From NCBI GenBank assembly GCA_963787645.1, contig CAWBDS010000013.1, positions 1 through 64,000 on the forward strand: DNA of 64,000 bases. The letters are read 5' to 3'. The DNA is from Palsa-504 sp963787645 (GTDB taxonomy: Bacteria; Actinomycetota; Actinomycetes; Streptosporangiales; Streptosporangiaceae). The position numbers and the translations under genes were made by a program. Shown here one piece after another: positions 53,727 to 62,550 of the stretch. Below the pieces are notes generated by a model, which was not told the DNA's origin, did not search any database, and worked only from the letters and a program-made list of their open reading frames with translations. Numbering within the stretch: position 1 is the stretch's first letter; every line of letters starts with the position of its first letter.

Positions 53727-55466
53727 TCAGCCCCACGCGCCCTCGGCGTCGGCCAGCGCTTCTGCTTCGGTGGCGCTCAGGACCCGCTGCAGCACCGGCG
53801 CCTGCGCCTGCTCCGGTACCTGTCCCGCGTGGCCCAGGTCGAAGCCGCTGTACCCGTCGGCCGCGACCCGGTCGCAGATCGCCCGGTAATGGCCGACCCC
53901 GCCGATATAGGGCATGAACACCCGCGGTTTGCCGGGCACGTTGGCGCCCAGGTACCAGGAGTTACCGACCGGGAACAGGGTCCTGCTGGCCACGTCGTTG
54001 ACGTGCGCCACCCACTCGTCCTGGGCCTCGCGGCGTGCCTCGGCCCAGTCCAGGTCGTGCTTACGCAGGTGCTCGAGGAGGTCGGACACCCATTCCACGT
54101 GCTGTTCGATGGACAGCACCACGTTGCTGAGCACCGACGGGCTGCCCGGCCCGGTAATGATGAACAGGTTCGGGAACCCGGCCACGCAGACGCCCAGGTA
54201 GGTCTGCGGCCCGGCCTCCCACGCCTGCCGCAGGGTCAGCCCGCTACGGCCGCGCACGTCCATGGCCAGCAGCGCGCCGGTCATCGCGTCGAAGCCGGTA
54301 GCGAAGACGATCGCGTCCAGCTCGTGCTCTCCGGCCGAGGTGCGGATCCCGGCGGGCGTGACCGCATCGATGGACGCCGCCGCGACGTCGACCAGCGTGA
54401 CGTTGGCCCGGTTGTAGGTCTCGTAGTAGCCGGCGTCGACACACAGGCGCTTGGCCCCGAACGGATAGCCGCGCGGGATGAGGCGATCGGCCACCTCGGG
54501 GTCCCGGACGATCTCGCGGATCTTCCCGGCCACGAACTCGGCCACGGTCGCGTTGGCCTGTTCGTCGGTGAGCAGGTCGGCGAACGAGCCGAGGATCTCC
54601 GCCCCGCCGAAGGTCCAGCGCGCCTGGTATGCGTTCCGCCGCTGCTCCGGCGGGGTCTCTAGCGCGCGGCGCTCGCTGTAGTCGCGGCTCACTCCGCCCC
54701 GGGAGATCCGCATCCGGCGCCGGTAATCGGCGTAGTGCTGCTTGAACCCGGCCAGCCAGTCCGGGTCGAGCCGGTGGTGCTGGGCCGGGATGGTGTAGTG
54801 CGGGGTGCGCTGGAAGACGGTCAGCTGCGCCGCCTGCTGCGCGATCATCGGGATTGCCTGGATCCCGGACGAGCCGGTGCCGATAACCCCGACCCGCAGG
54901 CCGGTGAAGTCCACGCCGTCCTTCGGCCAGCTGCCGGTGTGGTAAGTCCGGCCGCGGAACGAATCGAGCCCGGGGAACTCCGGGATCCGTCCCACCGACA
55001 GGTTGCCGACGGCCATGATGCAGTGCCGCGCGGTCACGCGGTCGCCGCGGTCGGTTTCGATCACCCACCGCGCCGACGGCTCGTCGTAGACGGCCGACAC
55101 CACCCGCGTGCCGAACGTGATGTCGGACCGCAGCCCGAAGCGGTCGGCGACGTGGTTGAGGTAGCGCAGGATCTCCGGCTGAGTGGCGTACCGCTCGCTC
55201 CAGGTCCACTCCTGCTGCAGCTCATCGGAGAAGGAAAAGGAGTAGTCGAGGCTTTCCACGTCGCAGCGCGCGCCGGGGTAGCGGTTCCAGTACCAGGTAC
55301 CGCCGACGTCCTCGCCCCGCTCGAAGACGCGTACCGACATGCCCATCCCGCGCAGCCGGTGCAGCAGGTACATCCCCGCGAAGCCGGCGCCGACCACCAC
55401 GGCGTCCACGTCGGGCGGCGAACCGCCGGCCTGGTCCGCGGCATCCTGGCCAAGGTGCTCGGTCAC
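53727..55466 (-). CDS. Baeyer-Villiger flavoprotein monooxygenase
   Basis: 579 residues from the GTG giving VTEHLGQDAADQ, with GAGAGG seven bases upstream. FAD motif VVVGAGFAGMYLLHRLRGMG (about 23-42), the DVGGTWYWNRYPGARCDVES block, the Baeyer-Villiger fingerprint FRGRTYHTGSWP, the NADPH motif VGVIGTGSSGIQAIP, and ATGFDAMTG are all present. Such enzymes insert oxygen next to a ketone to give an ester or lactone. It suggests the pathway passes through a cyclic or substituted ketone made by a P450 and an SDR. Confidence 0.94.
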   Translation of the reverse strand: MTEHLGQDAADQAGGSPPDVDAVVVGAGFAGMYLLHRLRGMGMSVRVFERGEDVGGTWYWNRYPGARCDVESLDYSFSFSDELQQEWTWSERYATQPEILRYLNHVADRFGLRSDITFGTRVVSAVYDEPSARWVIETDRGDRVTARHCIMAVGNLSVGRIPEFPGLDSFRGRTYHTGSWPKDGVDFTGLRVGVIGTGSSGIQAIPMIAQQAAQLTVFQRTPHYTIPAQHHRLDPDWLAGFKQHYADYRRRMRISRGGVSRDYSERRALETPPEQRRNAYQARWTFGGAEILGSFADLLTDEQANATVAEFVAGKIREIVRDPEVADRLIPRGYPFGAKRLCVDAGYYETYNRANVTLVDVAAASIDAVTPAGIRTSAGEHELDAIVFATGFDAMTGALLAMDVRGRSGLTLRQAWEAGPQTYLGVCVAGFPNLFIITGPGSPSVLSNVVLSIEQHVEWVSDLLEHLRKHDLDWAEARREAQDEWVAHVNDVASRTLFPVGNSWYLGANVPGKPRVFMPYIGGVGHYRAICDRVAADGYSGFDLGHAGQVPEQAQAPVLQRVLSATEAEALADAEGAWG

Positions 55467-55564
55467 GGGAATCCTCTCGACAGCGCTGTTCCTTCGTAAC
55501 AGCCTACGCAAAATATATGCGAATGAATAGCATTGATTTGCCCTGGCTGCCGATGCGGGGCCGG

Positions 55565-56029
55565 TTAGCCGCCGTCGGCCGGTTTCTTCATGATCATCCC
55601 GGCGCGATGGCACAGGTGGACAAGCTCGTCACGCTGGTTATAGCCCCGGTGCTCGAACCACACGATGCCCGCGTCCGGGCGGCTCTGGGACTCGCGCTTG
55701 CGCAGGATCGTCGATTCCGCGCGCAGCGTGTCGCCGTGGAACACCGGCGCCGGGAACGTCATCTTCTCGTACCCCAGGTTCCCGATCGTGGTCCGGAAGG
55801 TCAGGTCCGGCACGATCATCCCGCCGATCAGCGCGGCGGTGAACAAGCTGTTGACCAGCCGTCGGCCCTGGGGCAGATGGGTCCTGGCGTACTCCTCGTC
55901 CAGGTGGATCGGGGCCACGTTCATGGTCAGCGAGGTGAACAGCACGTTGTCCATCTCGGTCACCGTGCGGGTGAACGGGTGCGAGAACCGCGCGCCCTCC
56001 TCCATCTCCTCGAAATACAGCCCGCGCAT
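55565..56029 (-). CDS. MaoC-like hydratase/dehydratase
   Basis: A 154-residue single hot-dog domain. The start is MRGLYFEEMEEGARFSHPFTR. The MaoC core TEMDNVLFTSLTMNVAPIHLDEEYART supplies the catalytic Asp/His pair (N-x-A-P-I-H-L-D), followed by HGDTLRAESTILRKRESQSRPDAG. It hydrates 2-enoyl-CoA (R-specific type) or related acyl-CoAs such as itaconyl-CoA or mesaconyl-CoA. It is transcribed with the monooxygenase, P450 and aldehyde dehydrogenase genes. Confidence 0.9.
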   Translation of the reverse strand: MRGLYFEEMEEGARFSHPFTRTVTEMDNVLFTSLTMNVAPIHLDEEYARTHLPQGRRLVNSLFTAALIGGMIVPDLTFRTTIGNLGYEKMTFPAPVFHGDTLRAESTILRKRESQSRPDAGIVWFEHRGYNQRDELVHLCHRAGMIMKKPADGG

Positions 56030-56080
56030 GGCAGGTCTCCTCTCATCGTCTTAGGGGTAAGTCCAGCGCCGCGATCCGGA

Positions 56081-56607
56081 TCACATGCCGGGAACAGACA
56101 GAGCCGCCGCGGCGGCCCGGAAAGCGGCCTGTCCCGGAGTATGCCCGCCCACCTCCAGCAGCTCGATCCCGGGCGCCGGCGCGTAGCTGTCCTTGAACAG
56201 CGTCATGCGGCCCTCGGCGTGGATCCGCCGCAGGTCGCCCACGTCCCCGGGTTCGGCCGTCCAGGCGAAGTGCCCGCGGGTGCCCAGCGGGCCGGTCCAG
56301 AACTCGTACTCGCTGCGGGTCATGATGACCTCGGCCGCGGGGCAGGCGCGCAGGTTGCCGATGTGGTCGTAGTGCCCGTGCGTCGCGACGACCTGGGTGA
56401 CCGAGGCCGGGTCGATGCCGAGAAGCCGGTATCGACCAGGATCGTGCGCTGCGCGTTCCGGGCCACCCAGACGAAGTAGTCCATGCCGATCACGTCGTCC
56501 GGCTCACCGTAGAGGTGAAAGTTCAGGTAGACCTCGCTCTTGACCGCCGGGCGGCTCCCGTACCGGATGGCCAGTACCTGATAGGTGTTCGTCGCGGCGG
56601 TGACCAT
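56081..56607 (-). pseudogene. metallo-beta-lactamase-fold hydrolase, deleted and truncated
   Basis: The N-terminal part, MVTAATNTYQVLAIRYGSRP to ILVDTGFS, is in one frame. GIDPASVTQVVATHGHYDHIGNLRACP with the HxHxDH metal site is in another, and the spacer of roughly 40 residues normally between them is missing. The third part, EYEFWTGPLGTRGHFAW to LEVGGHTPGQAAF, stops shortly after the HTPGQ metal His, so the last domain is lost. Relatives are lactonases and similar hydrolases. It would have suited the Baeyer-Villiger product, but this copy cannot be functional as read. Confidence 0.78.
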
Positions 56608-56609
56608 GT

Positions 56610-57868
56610 CTAGCCGAGATCGAGCCCCGGCCCGCGCCGCGGGCCGGGGGTGAACCGGGCCGGGATGGACCGCCACCCGGTATTGGTCCCCTGGTGCGGG
56701 TAGGTCTGGATCCGGGCCACGTCAACCTCGTAGTCCGGCATCCGCTGCAGGATCTGCTCGAGCAGCTCGATGGCCATGGCCCGGCCCAGGTGGGAACCGG
56801 CGCACCGGTGGATACCCACGCCGAAGGCGGTATGGCGGTTCGGCCAGCGCTCGATGTCCAGGGTGTCCGGATCGCTGAACTGCTCGGCGTCCCGGTTGGC
56901 CGATGCCCACGCGAGCAGCACCCGGTCGCCTTGGTGCAGCGCGCAGCCGTGGAACTCGGTGTCGTGGGCCACCGTCCGGGCCAGCGCCTGGGTCGGCGAG
57001 AAGTAGCGCAGGAACTCCTCGACCGCCTGCGCCACCTTGTCCGGGTGCTCGATGAGGTCGGCGCGGACGTCCTGGTGCTCGTAGAGCCAGACCAGGGCCT
57101 GGCTGACCAGCGAGGCCGTCGTGCCTACCCCGCCCGCCAGGAGCAGCTCGACCATCGAGAAACCTCGTCGTCGGTGATCGGACGGTCATCGACCTCCTGG
57201 TGGACCAGGTAGCTGATGATGTCCGGCCGGGGCTCGGCCCGCCGCGCGGCGATGACGTCCCGCATCTGCTGCGAGCAGAACGGCATGTCAACGGTGGTGG
57301 CCTGAACGTATTCGGGACTGCCGGGGACGGCGGCCAAGATGGCGTGGTGCAGCCGCGCGTAGCGGTGCCAGTCGGAGACCGGCAGGCCGAGCCAGTTCAC
57401 GGTGACGATCGAGGGGACGCCGATTACCTGGCTCAGGTCACAGTCGCCCGATTCGATCACTTCGTCGATGAACCAGGTCGTGTACCTGGAGATGAGCTCC
57501 TGCAGGTCCGCGACCGCCTTCGGCGAGGCGATCGGGTTGATCAGCTTCCGGTACTTGCGGAATTCCGGCGGGTCGATCTCGATCGGGATGTGGTGGTGCA
57601 TGGGCGTCTTGGGTATGACGACGCTGAGCCCGTCGCCGCCGTACGAGTTGCGCTCCAAGGAGAAGGTCTCGTCGTCCCGCGCGGCCTCGAACACGCTGTC
57701 GTATCCGGACATCACCCAGTAACCGCCGTGCGCTTCGGTCCACGCCACCGGGCACTTGGACCGCAGGGCTCGGTAGGAGCCCACCGGGTCGGCCGAGTGC
57801 TGTTGTGAGTTGTGGTCAAAGGCGACCACCGGTTCACGCCCGTGTTCAGGAACACCGTGTTCTGCCAT
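56610..57868 (-). pseudogene. cytochrome P450, single frameshift
   Basis: Starts MAEHGVPEHGREPVVAFDHN. IPIEIDPPEFRKYRKLINPIASP is the C-helix part. In the second frame come the I-helix VELLLAGGVGTTASLVSQAL, ExxR in VEEFLRYFSPTQ, ASANRDAEQFSDPDTLDIER, and the haem loop AFGVGIHRCAGSHLGRAM. The frames meet near 57160; restoring one T in a TTT run gives DDEVFSMVELLLAGG. About 419 residues if repaired. It lies upstream of the MaoC and Baeyer-Villiger genes and differs clearly from the P450 at 35159, so it would act on another position or intermediate. Confidence 0.85.
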
Positions 57869-57971
57869 GCCGCCGTCCTGGGTCTGGTCACCACAATGTA
57901 ATAATGGTTATACTAGATTTGATCGTTGTCAATCGCAGGCAAATCGCGCCGCCGCCACGAAGGGATCCGGG

Positions 57972-58745
57972 ATGACACGTCGGTTCGAGAATCGCGTCGC
58001 GGCCGTGATCGGCGGCGGATCGGGCATGGGGCGCGCGATCTGCCAGCGGCTGGCCGCGGAGGGCGCTCACGTGTACGTCGCCGACCTGAACGGCGGCGCG
58101 GCCAAGACGGTGACCGAGGAGATCCTCGCGCAGGGGTTCCTGGCCCAGGCCGAGGAGGTAAACGCCACCAGCCTCGCGGACCTGCGCGGCCTGTTCGACC
58201 GCATCGGCCAGCAGCACGGCCGGCTGCATGTGCTGCACAACCAGGTCGGCATGCCCGGTCCGGCCGGCCTGGAGGTGTCCGAGGACGACTGGCAGCGCAA
58301 CATTGACGTCAACGTCAAGTCCGCGTTCTACGGAGCCACTTTGGGCTTTGAGCTGCTCAAACAGGCTGAAGGCAAGGCCTCGATCACCTTCACCGCCTCC
58401 ACCTCGGCGCTGGTCGGATCTCCCTACAGCCCGATCTACTCGCTGACCAAGGGCGCGATCGTGTCGTTCACCAGGGCGATGGCGCTGGTCGGGGCGCCGG
58501 ACGGAATCCGGGCCAACGTCATCTGCCCGGGTTCGGTGGACACGCCCATGCTGCCGCAGTTCTTCGGGCGGGAGCCCGGCGCGGACGTCGCGGACCTGAT
58601 GGCCGGCTTCATCGCCAACATCCCGCTCGGGCGGGCCGCGAAACCGGAGGAGATCGCCTCGGTGGTCGCCTTCCTGGCCAGCGACGACGCCGCCATGGTG
58701 ACCGGCGTCGCGATCCCGGTCGACGGCGGGCTGGTGGCCAAGTGA
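57972..58745 (+). CDS. short-chain dehydrogenase/reductase with altered NNAG motif
   Basis: 257 residues from the ATG at 57972. The cofactor loop reads GGGSGMGRAIC, the NNAG region is LHNQVGMPG, the catalytic motif is YSLTK preceded by TFTASTSALVG, and it ends VTGVAIPVDGGLVAK. Replacement of NNAG by NQVG is uncommon and may affect the central sheet or cofactor. The divergent neighbour is the P450 at 57868. It overlaps the following NTF2-like gene by four bases. Confidence 0.9.
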   Translation: MTRRFENRVAAVIGGGSGMGRAICQRLAAEGAHVYVADLNGGAAKTVTEEILAQGFLAQAEEVNATSLADLRGLFDRIGQQHGRLHVLHNQVGMPGPAGLEVSEDDWQRNIDVNVKSAFYGATLGFELLKQAEGKASITFTASTSALVGSPYSPIYSLTKGAIVSFTRAMALVGAPDGIRANVICPGSVDTPMLPQFFGREPGADVADLMAGFIANIPLGRAAKPEEIASVVAFLASDDAAMVTGVAIPVDGGLVAK

Positions 58746-59227
58746 GCGTCGGCGACGTCGGCCTCTCGGCGCGGGCCGCCCAGGTCCTGTACGCGTACGC
58801 GCGCGCGGTCGACGAGGCAGACATCGAGGCGCTGCGCGCGCTGGCCCTGCCGGATGTGTTTTTGACCAGGTCAGACGGCACCAAGCAGGGCATCGAGGTG
58901 TTCCTCGATCTGTACCGCGCGTTCGCCGCGTCCCCGGTACCGGGCAGCAAGCACACCATCGCCAACGTGCAGGCCTTCCTCGAGCCGGACGGCGACGTGC
59001 GCGCGCTGTCCTACTTCCAGGCCACCATGTTCGATCCAGGTTCCCCCGATCGACCAGCACAGACCCGGCTGGTCATCGGGCAGTATTCCGACTCCCTGCG
59101 CGAGGTCGACGGCCAGCTCAGGTTCAGCCACAAGCGGATCACGGTCGAGCGGGTGGTGGCAATCCCCGGGGGGACCGACCAGTACGCGGGCGTCCCGCCG
59201 GTATCGGCCGGGACCACGACCCGATGA
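58742..59227 (+). CDS. SnoaL-like/NTF2-fold protein
   Basis: 161 residues from a GTG overlapping the SDR stop. The helix LSARAAQVLYAYARAVDEADIEALRAL is followed by PDVFLTRSDGTKQGIEVFLDLYRAF and strands SKHTIANVQAFLEPDGDVRALSYFQATMF and RFSHKRITVERVV. The fold suggests a small acid-base enzyme (isomerase, dehydratase) or a binding protein. It is flanked on both sides by SDR genes with 4-nt overlaps, repeating the SDR/NTF2 coupling at 36435-37756. Confidence 0.8.
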   Translation: MSVGDVGLSARAAQVLYAYARAVDEADIEALRALALPDVFLTRSDGTKQGIEVFLDLYRAFAASPVPGSKHTIANVQAFLEPDGDVRALSYFQATMFDPGSPDRPAQTRLVIGQYSDSLREVDGQLRFSHKRITVERVVAIPGGTDQYAGVPPVSAGTTTR

Positions 59228-59973
59228 GCTCCGCGGCCGGAGCGGTGGTCGTCACCGGCGCTGCCCGGGGGATCGGCGCGGCCATCGCCATGCGGTTCGC
59301 TGAGGACGGCTACACGGTCATCGGCGTCGATCGCGACGGCGACCGGCTGAAGGAGGTCATGGCCGAGCTGCCCGGGGGAGAGGCGGTGGTCGGCGACGTC
59401 ACCGACGAGGCGGTGCTGGAGACGGCCTGCGAACGCGGCGCGGCCGGCGGCCTGCGCGCGCTGGTGGCCAACGCCGGGATCGCCCGGCCCGGCCGGTCGG
59501 TGGACTACCCCCTCGAGGCCTGGAACCAGATCCTCGCCGTCGACCTCACCGCGTCGTTCCTCGGCGCGCGGGTCGCCTGCCGCTGGATGCCCGACGGCGG
59601 ATCGATCGTGATGATCTCCTCGGTCAACGGCCATCTCGGCTTCGGCGGCCGGGCCGCGTACTGCGCCGCCAAGGCGGGCGTGCAGGGGCTCGTGCGGTCG
59701 CTCGCGGTCGAATGGGCCCCGCTGGGAGTGCGGGTCAACGCGGTCTCGCCGGGCACCATCGCCACCGAAATGCAGGCCAAGTTCCTGGACACCGGCTACG
59801 CGTCAGCTGAGCTGTTCTTGTCTCGTATCCCGATGGGGCGCTTCGGCCAGCCGCACGAGATCGCCGACGCGGTGCACTTCCTGTGCTCGCCGCGCTCGAG
59901 CTACATCACCGGGGTCGTCCTGCCGGTCGACGGCGGCTGGCTGGCCAACGGCCTTCCGGCCGAGGACGGCTGA
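59224..59973 (+). CDS. short-chain dehydrogenase/reductase
   Basis: 249 residues. VVTGAARGIGAAIAMRF is the cofactor loop and VDRDGD after strand two suggests NAD preference. VANAGIARPGRS is the NAG motif, Ser in VMISSVNGH, and YCAAK the catalytic Tyr/Lys. SSYITGVVLPVDGGWLANG ends the protein. The gene overlaps the NTF2-like gene by four bases and is followed after 29 bp by the luciferase-like oxidoreductase, so it is mid-operon. Confidence 0.9.
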   Translation: MSSAAGAVVVTGAARGIGAAIAMRFAEDGYTVIGVDRDGDRLKEVMAELPGGEAVVGDVTDEAVLETACERGAAGGLRALVANAGIARPGRSVDYPLEAWNQILAVDLTASFLGARVACRWMPDGGSIVMISSVNGHLGFGGRAAYCAAKAGVQGLVRSLAVEWAPLGVRVNAVSPGTIATEMQAKFLDTGYASAELFLSRIPMGRFGQPHEIADAVHFLCSPRSSYITGVVLPVDGGWLANGLPAEDG

Positions 59974-60002
59974 CCCATCCGGGCAAGTATCAAGGAGATG
60001 TC

Positions 60003-61025
60003 ATGGTCCAGGTCGGTCTGCTGCTCAGCGACGTGCCCGCCTCGGTGCCGCCGTCACAGCAGTTCCGTGACGTGCTGCGCATCGTCGAGGCGGCGCAGGC
60101 CAACGATTTCACCTACATCGCCATCGGGCAGCACTTCCTGTACGGCGACCTGCGCTGGCTGCAGCCCGTGCCGCTACTCGCCCGGCTGGCGGCCGAGGTC
60201 GGGCCGGAGGTCCGGCTGGTCACCCAGATCATGATCGCGCCGCTGTACCACCCGGTCCTGCTGGCCGAGGAAATCGCCACCCTGGACGTGGTCACCGAGG
60301 GCCGGCTGGTCTTCGGCGCGGGACTGGGCTACCGGCCCGAGGAGTTCGGCTACCTGAACGTCCCGTTCGCCGAGCGCGCCGCGCGCATGGACGAGTCGCT
60401 TCAGCTCATGCAGCGGCTCTGGACGCAGGACGAAGTGGACTACCACGGCCGCTTCTGGACCCTGGACCACGTCCGGCCGCACCTGAAACCGGTTCAGTCG
60501 CCGCATCCGCCGATCTGGATCGGCGGCCACAGCCTGGCCGGAGCACGCCGCGCCGGGCGCTATGGCGACGGCTACGCCTGCCCGCCCGAGACGCGTGTCG
60601 ACGAGGCAGCCGAGCGGTACGCCGCGGTCAAGGCGGGCTTCGAGGCCCGCGGCAAGCAGTTCGGCCCGCAGCCGCTGCGCCGCAACGTCCTGGTCGCCGA
60701 CACCCGGGAGCAGGCGGTCACCGAGTACGGGCGGGTGGCGCAGGGCCGGTACATCACCTACGCGCAGCGCGGCCTGGACGTCATGGCCGACACCGACCTC
60801 GAGCGGGACTTCGCGGCGGCCGTCGCCGGGCACGCCGTCATCGGCACGGCCAACGATGTCACCAAGCAGCTCCTGGACCTGGTCACCACGCTCCCGGTCG
60901 ACCCGCTGCTGGTCCGTCCCCAGTGGCCGACCATGGACGCCGACGAGACCATCGCGGCCATCCGCCGGCTCGGCGCCGAGGTGGTACCGGCCCTGCGCGC
61001 GATCGAGTCGCGGACCAGCATCTGA
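60003..61025 (+). CDS. luciferase-like flavin-dependent oxidoreductase
   Basis: A 340-residue TIM-barrel enzyme of the bacterial luciferase superfamily, ATG preceded by AAGGAG. ANDFTYIAIGQHFLYGDLRW, LATL-like EEIATLDVVTEGRLVFGAGLGYRPEEF and PPIWIGGHSLAGARRAGRYGDGY are the diagnostic segments that bind FMN or F420. Roles in the family include ketone or alkane monooxygenation and F420-dependent dehydrogenation. Its place among SDR and aldehyde dehydrogenase genes supports a second oxygenation step. Confidence 0.9.
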   Translation: MVQVGLLLSDVPASVPPSQQFRDVLRIVEAAQANDFTYIAIGQHFLYGDLRWLQPVPLLARLAAEVGPEVRLVTQIMIAPLYHPVLLAEEIATLDVVTEGRLVFGAGLGYRPEEFGYLNVPFAERAARMDESLQLMQRLWTQDEVDYHGRFWTLDHVRPHLKPVQSPHPPIWIGGHSLAGARRAGRYGDGYACPPETRVDEAAERYAAVKAGFEARGKQFGPQPLRRNVLVADTREQAVTEYGRVAQGRYITYAQRGLDVMADTDLERDFAAAVAGHAVIGTANDVTKQLLDLVTTLPVDPLLVRPQWPTMDADETIAAIRRLGAEVVPALRAIESRTSI

Positions 61026-61053
61026 CTTGCCGCTCCCAGCGAAAGGGCACCTC

Positions 61054-62538
61054 ATGAACGTCGCCTCACCGGCCGCCAACCCGCTGCGGGACCAGATCCC
61101 CGCGACCCGGGACCTGCTGATCGGCGGCCAGTTCGTCAGCCCGCAGGGCGAGCGCTGGCCGGTGTACAACCCGGCTACCGAGGAGGTCATCGCGACCGTG
61201 GGCGGCGCGTCCGCCGAGCAGGTCGACGCCGCCGTGGCCGCCGCCCGCGCGGCCTTCCCCGGCTGGGCCGGCCTGTCCGGCGACGAGCGATCCCGGCACC
61301 TGCACCGGCTGGCCGACGTGCTCGGGCAGGCCGCCGACGAACTGCTGCCCTCGATCGTGAACGAGGTCGGGACGCCGGTGTCCCTGGCCGCCTTCCTGCA
61401 GGTGCGGATGGCCGTCGAGTACCACCTGCGCTGGGCGGCGGACGCCGCCAAGGTCGACCGGACCCAGCACCTGGGCCCCTGGTCCGATCCGGTGCCCACC
61501 ATGAGCGACGTGGTGCTCGAGCAGGCCGGCGTGGTGGCCGCCATCACCGGCTACAACTACCCGCTCAACCTGGCCATCTTCAAGTTCGGGGCCGCGCTGG
61601 CGGCCGGGTGTACCGTCGTGCTGCTGCCGTCCCCCCGGACGCCGCTGACCACGCTCTTCCTGGGGGAGCTGATCCGCCGGGCCGAGCTGCCGCCGGGCGT
61701 CATGAACGTGATCACCGGCAACGCGGACGTCGGCCGGCAGCTGTCGTCGCACCCGGGCGTCGACCGCGTCTCGTTCACCGGATCGGACGCGGTCGGCGCG
61801 ATGATCATGGCCCAGGCCGCCGAACGCCTCACCGGCGTCACCCTGGAACTCGGCGGGAAGTCGCCGAGCATCGTCCTGCCCGGTGCCGATGTCGGGCAGA
61901 TCGCCGTGGAGACGCACCTGCGGTGGTCCCGCAACGGCGGCCAGGGCTGCGCCGCACTGGCCCGGCTGCTCGTCCACGAGTCGCTGTACGAGGACTTCCT
62001 GGCCGCTAGCGAGCCGGCCTTCCGGCAGATGGTGGTCGGCGACCCGTGGGATCCGGCCACCAACATCGGCCCGATGATCAGGCCGGAGCACCGGGCCCGC
62101 GTGCAAGGGTTCATCGATGACTCGCTGGCCGCGGGCGGACGCAAGCTGTTCGAGGTGACCGAGCCGCCACCCGCCCGGGGCTGGTTCGTCAACCCCGTGC
62201 TGCTCGGCGACCTGCCGCCCGACGCCCGGGCCGTGCAGCAGGAGATCTTCGGGCCGGTGGCCGTCATCTTGCCGTTCAAGGACACCGACGAGGCGATCCG
62301 GCTGGCCAACGACACGCCGTACGGGCTGGCCGCCAACATCTGGTGCGGCGACAACCTGACCGAGGGCCGGCGGGTGGCCGGGCGGATCCGGGCCGGCACG
62401 GTGTGGATCAACGGCGGCGGGTCCATGCGCCCGGATGCGCCGTTCGGCGGCTACGGTCGTTCCGGCATCGGCCGTGAGCTCGGCGAGTGGGGCATGCGGG
62501 AGTATCTGGAGGTCAAGCACATCCAGTGGCGGATGTAA
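61054..62538 (+). CDS. aldehyde dehydrogenase
   Basis: 494 residues from the ATG at 61054 with GAAAGG upstream. NPATEEVIATVGGASAEQVD, VVAAITGYNYPLNLAIFKFGAALAAG, LELGGKSPSIVLPGADV (Glu) and NGGQGCAALARLLVHESLY (Cys nucleophile) are present. QQEIFGPVAVILPFKDTDEA and FGGYGRSGIGRELGEWG complete the fold. It is a paralogue of the enzyme at 52260 with clearly different sequence, so it probably handles a different aldehyde. It is followed 12 bp later by the truncated amidohydrolase. Confidence 0.94.
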   Translation: MNVASPAANPLRDQIPATRDLLIGGQFVSPQGERWPVYNPATEEVIATVGGASAEQVDAAVAAARAAFPGWAGLSGDERSRHLHRLADVLGQAADELLPSIVNEVGTPVSLAAFLQVRMAVEYHLRWAADAAKVDRTQHLGPWSDPVPTMSDVVLEQAGVVAAITGYNYPLNLAIFKFGAALAAGCTVVLLPSPRTPLTTLFLGELIRRAELPPGVMNVITGNADVGRQLSSHPGVDRVSFTGSDAVGAMIMAQAAERLTGVTLELGGKSPSIVLPGADVGQIAVETHLRWSRNGGQGCAALARLLVHESLYEDFLAASEPAFRQMVVGDPWDPATNIGPMIRPEHRARVQGFIDDSLAAGGRKLFEVTEPPPARGWFVNPVLLGDLPPDARAVQQEIFGPVAVILPFKDTDEAIRLANDTPYGLAANIWCGDNLTEGRRVAGRIRAGTVWINGGGSMRPDAPFGGYGRSGIGRELGEWGMREYLEVKHIQWRM

Positions 62539-62550
62539 CCAGCGGCCTCG

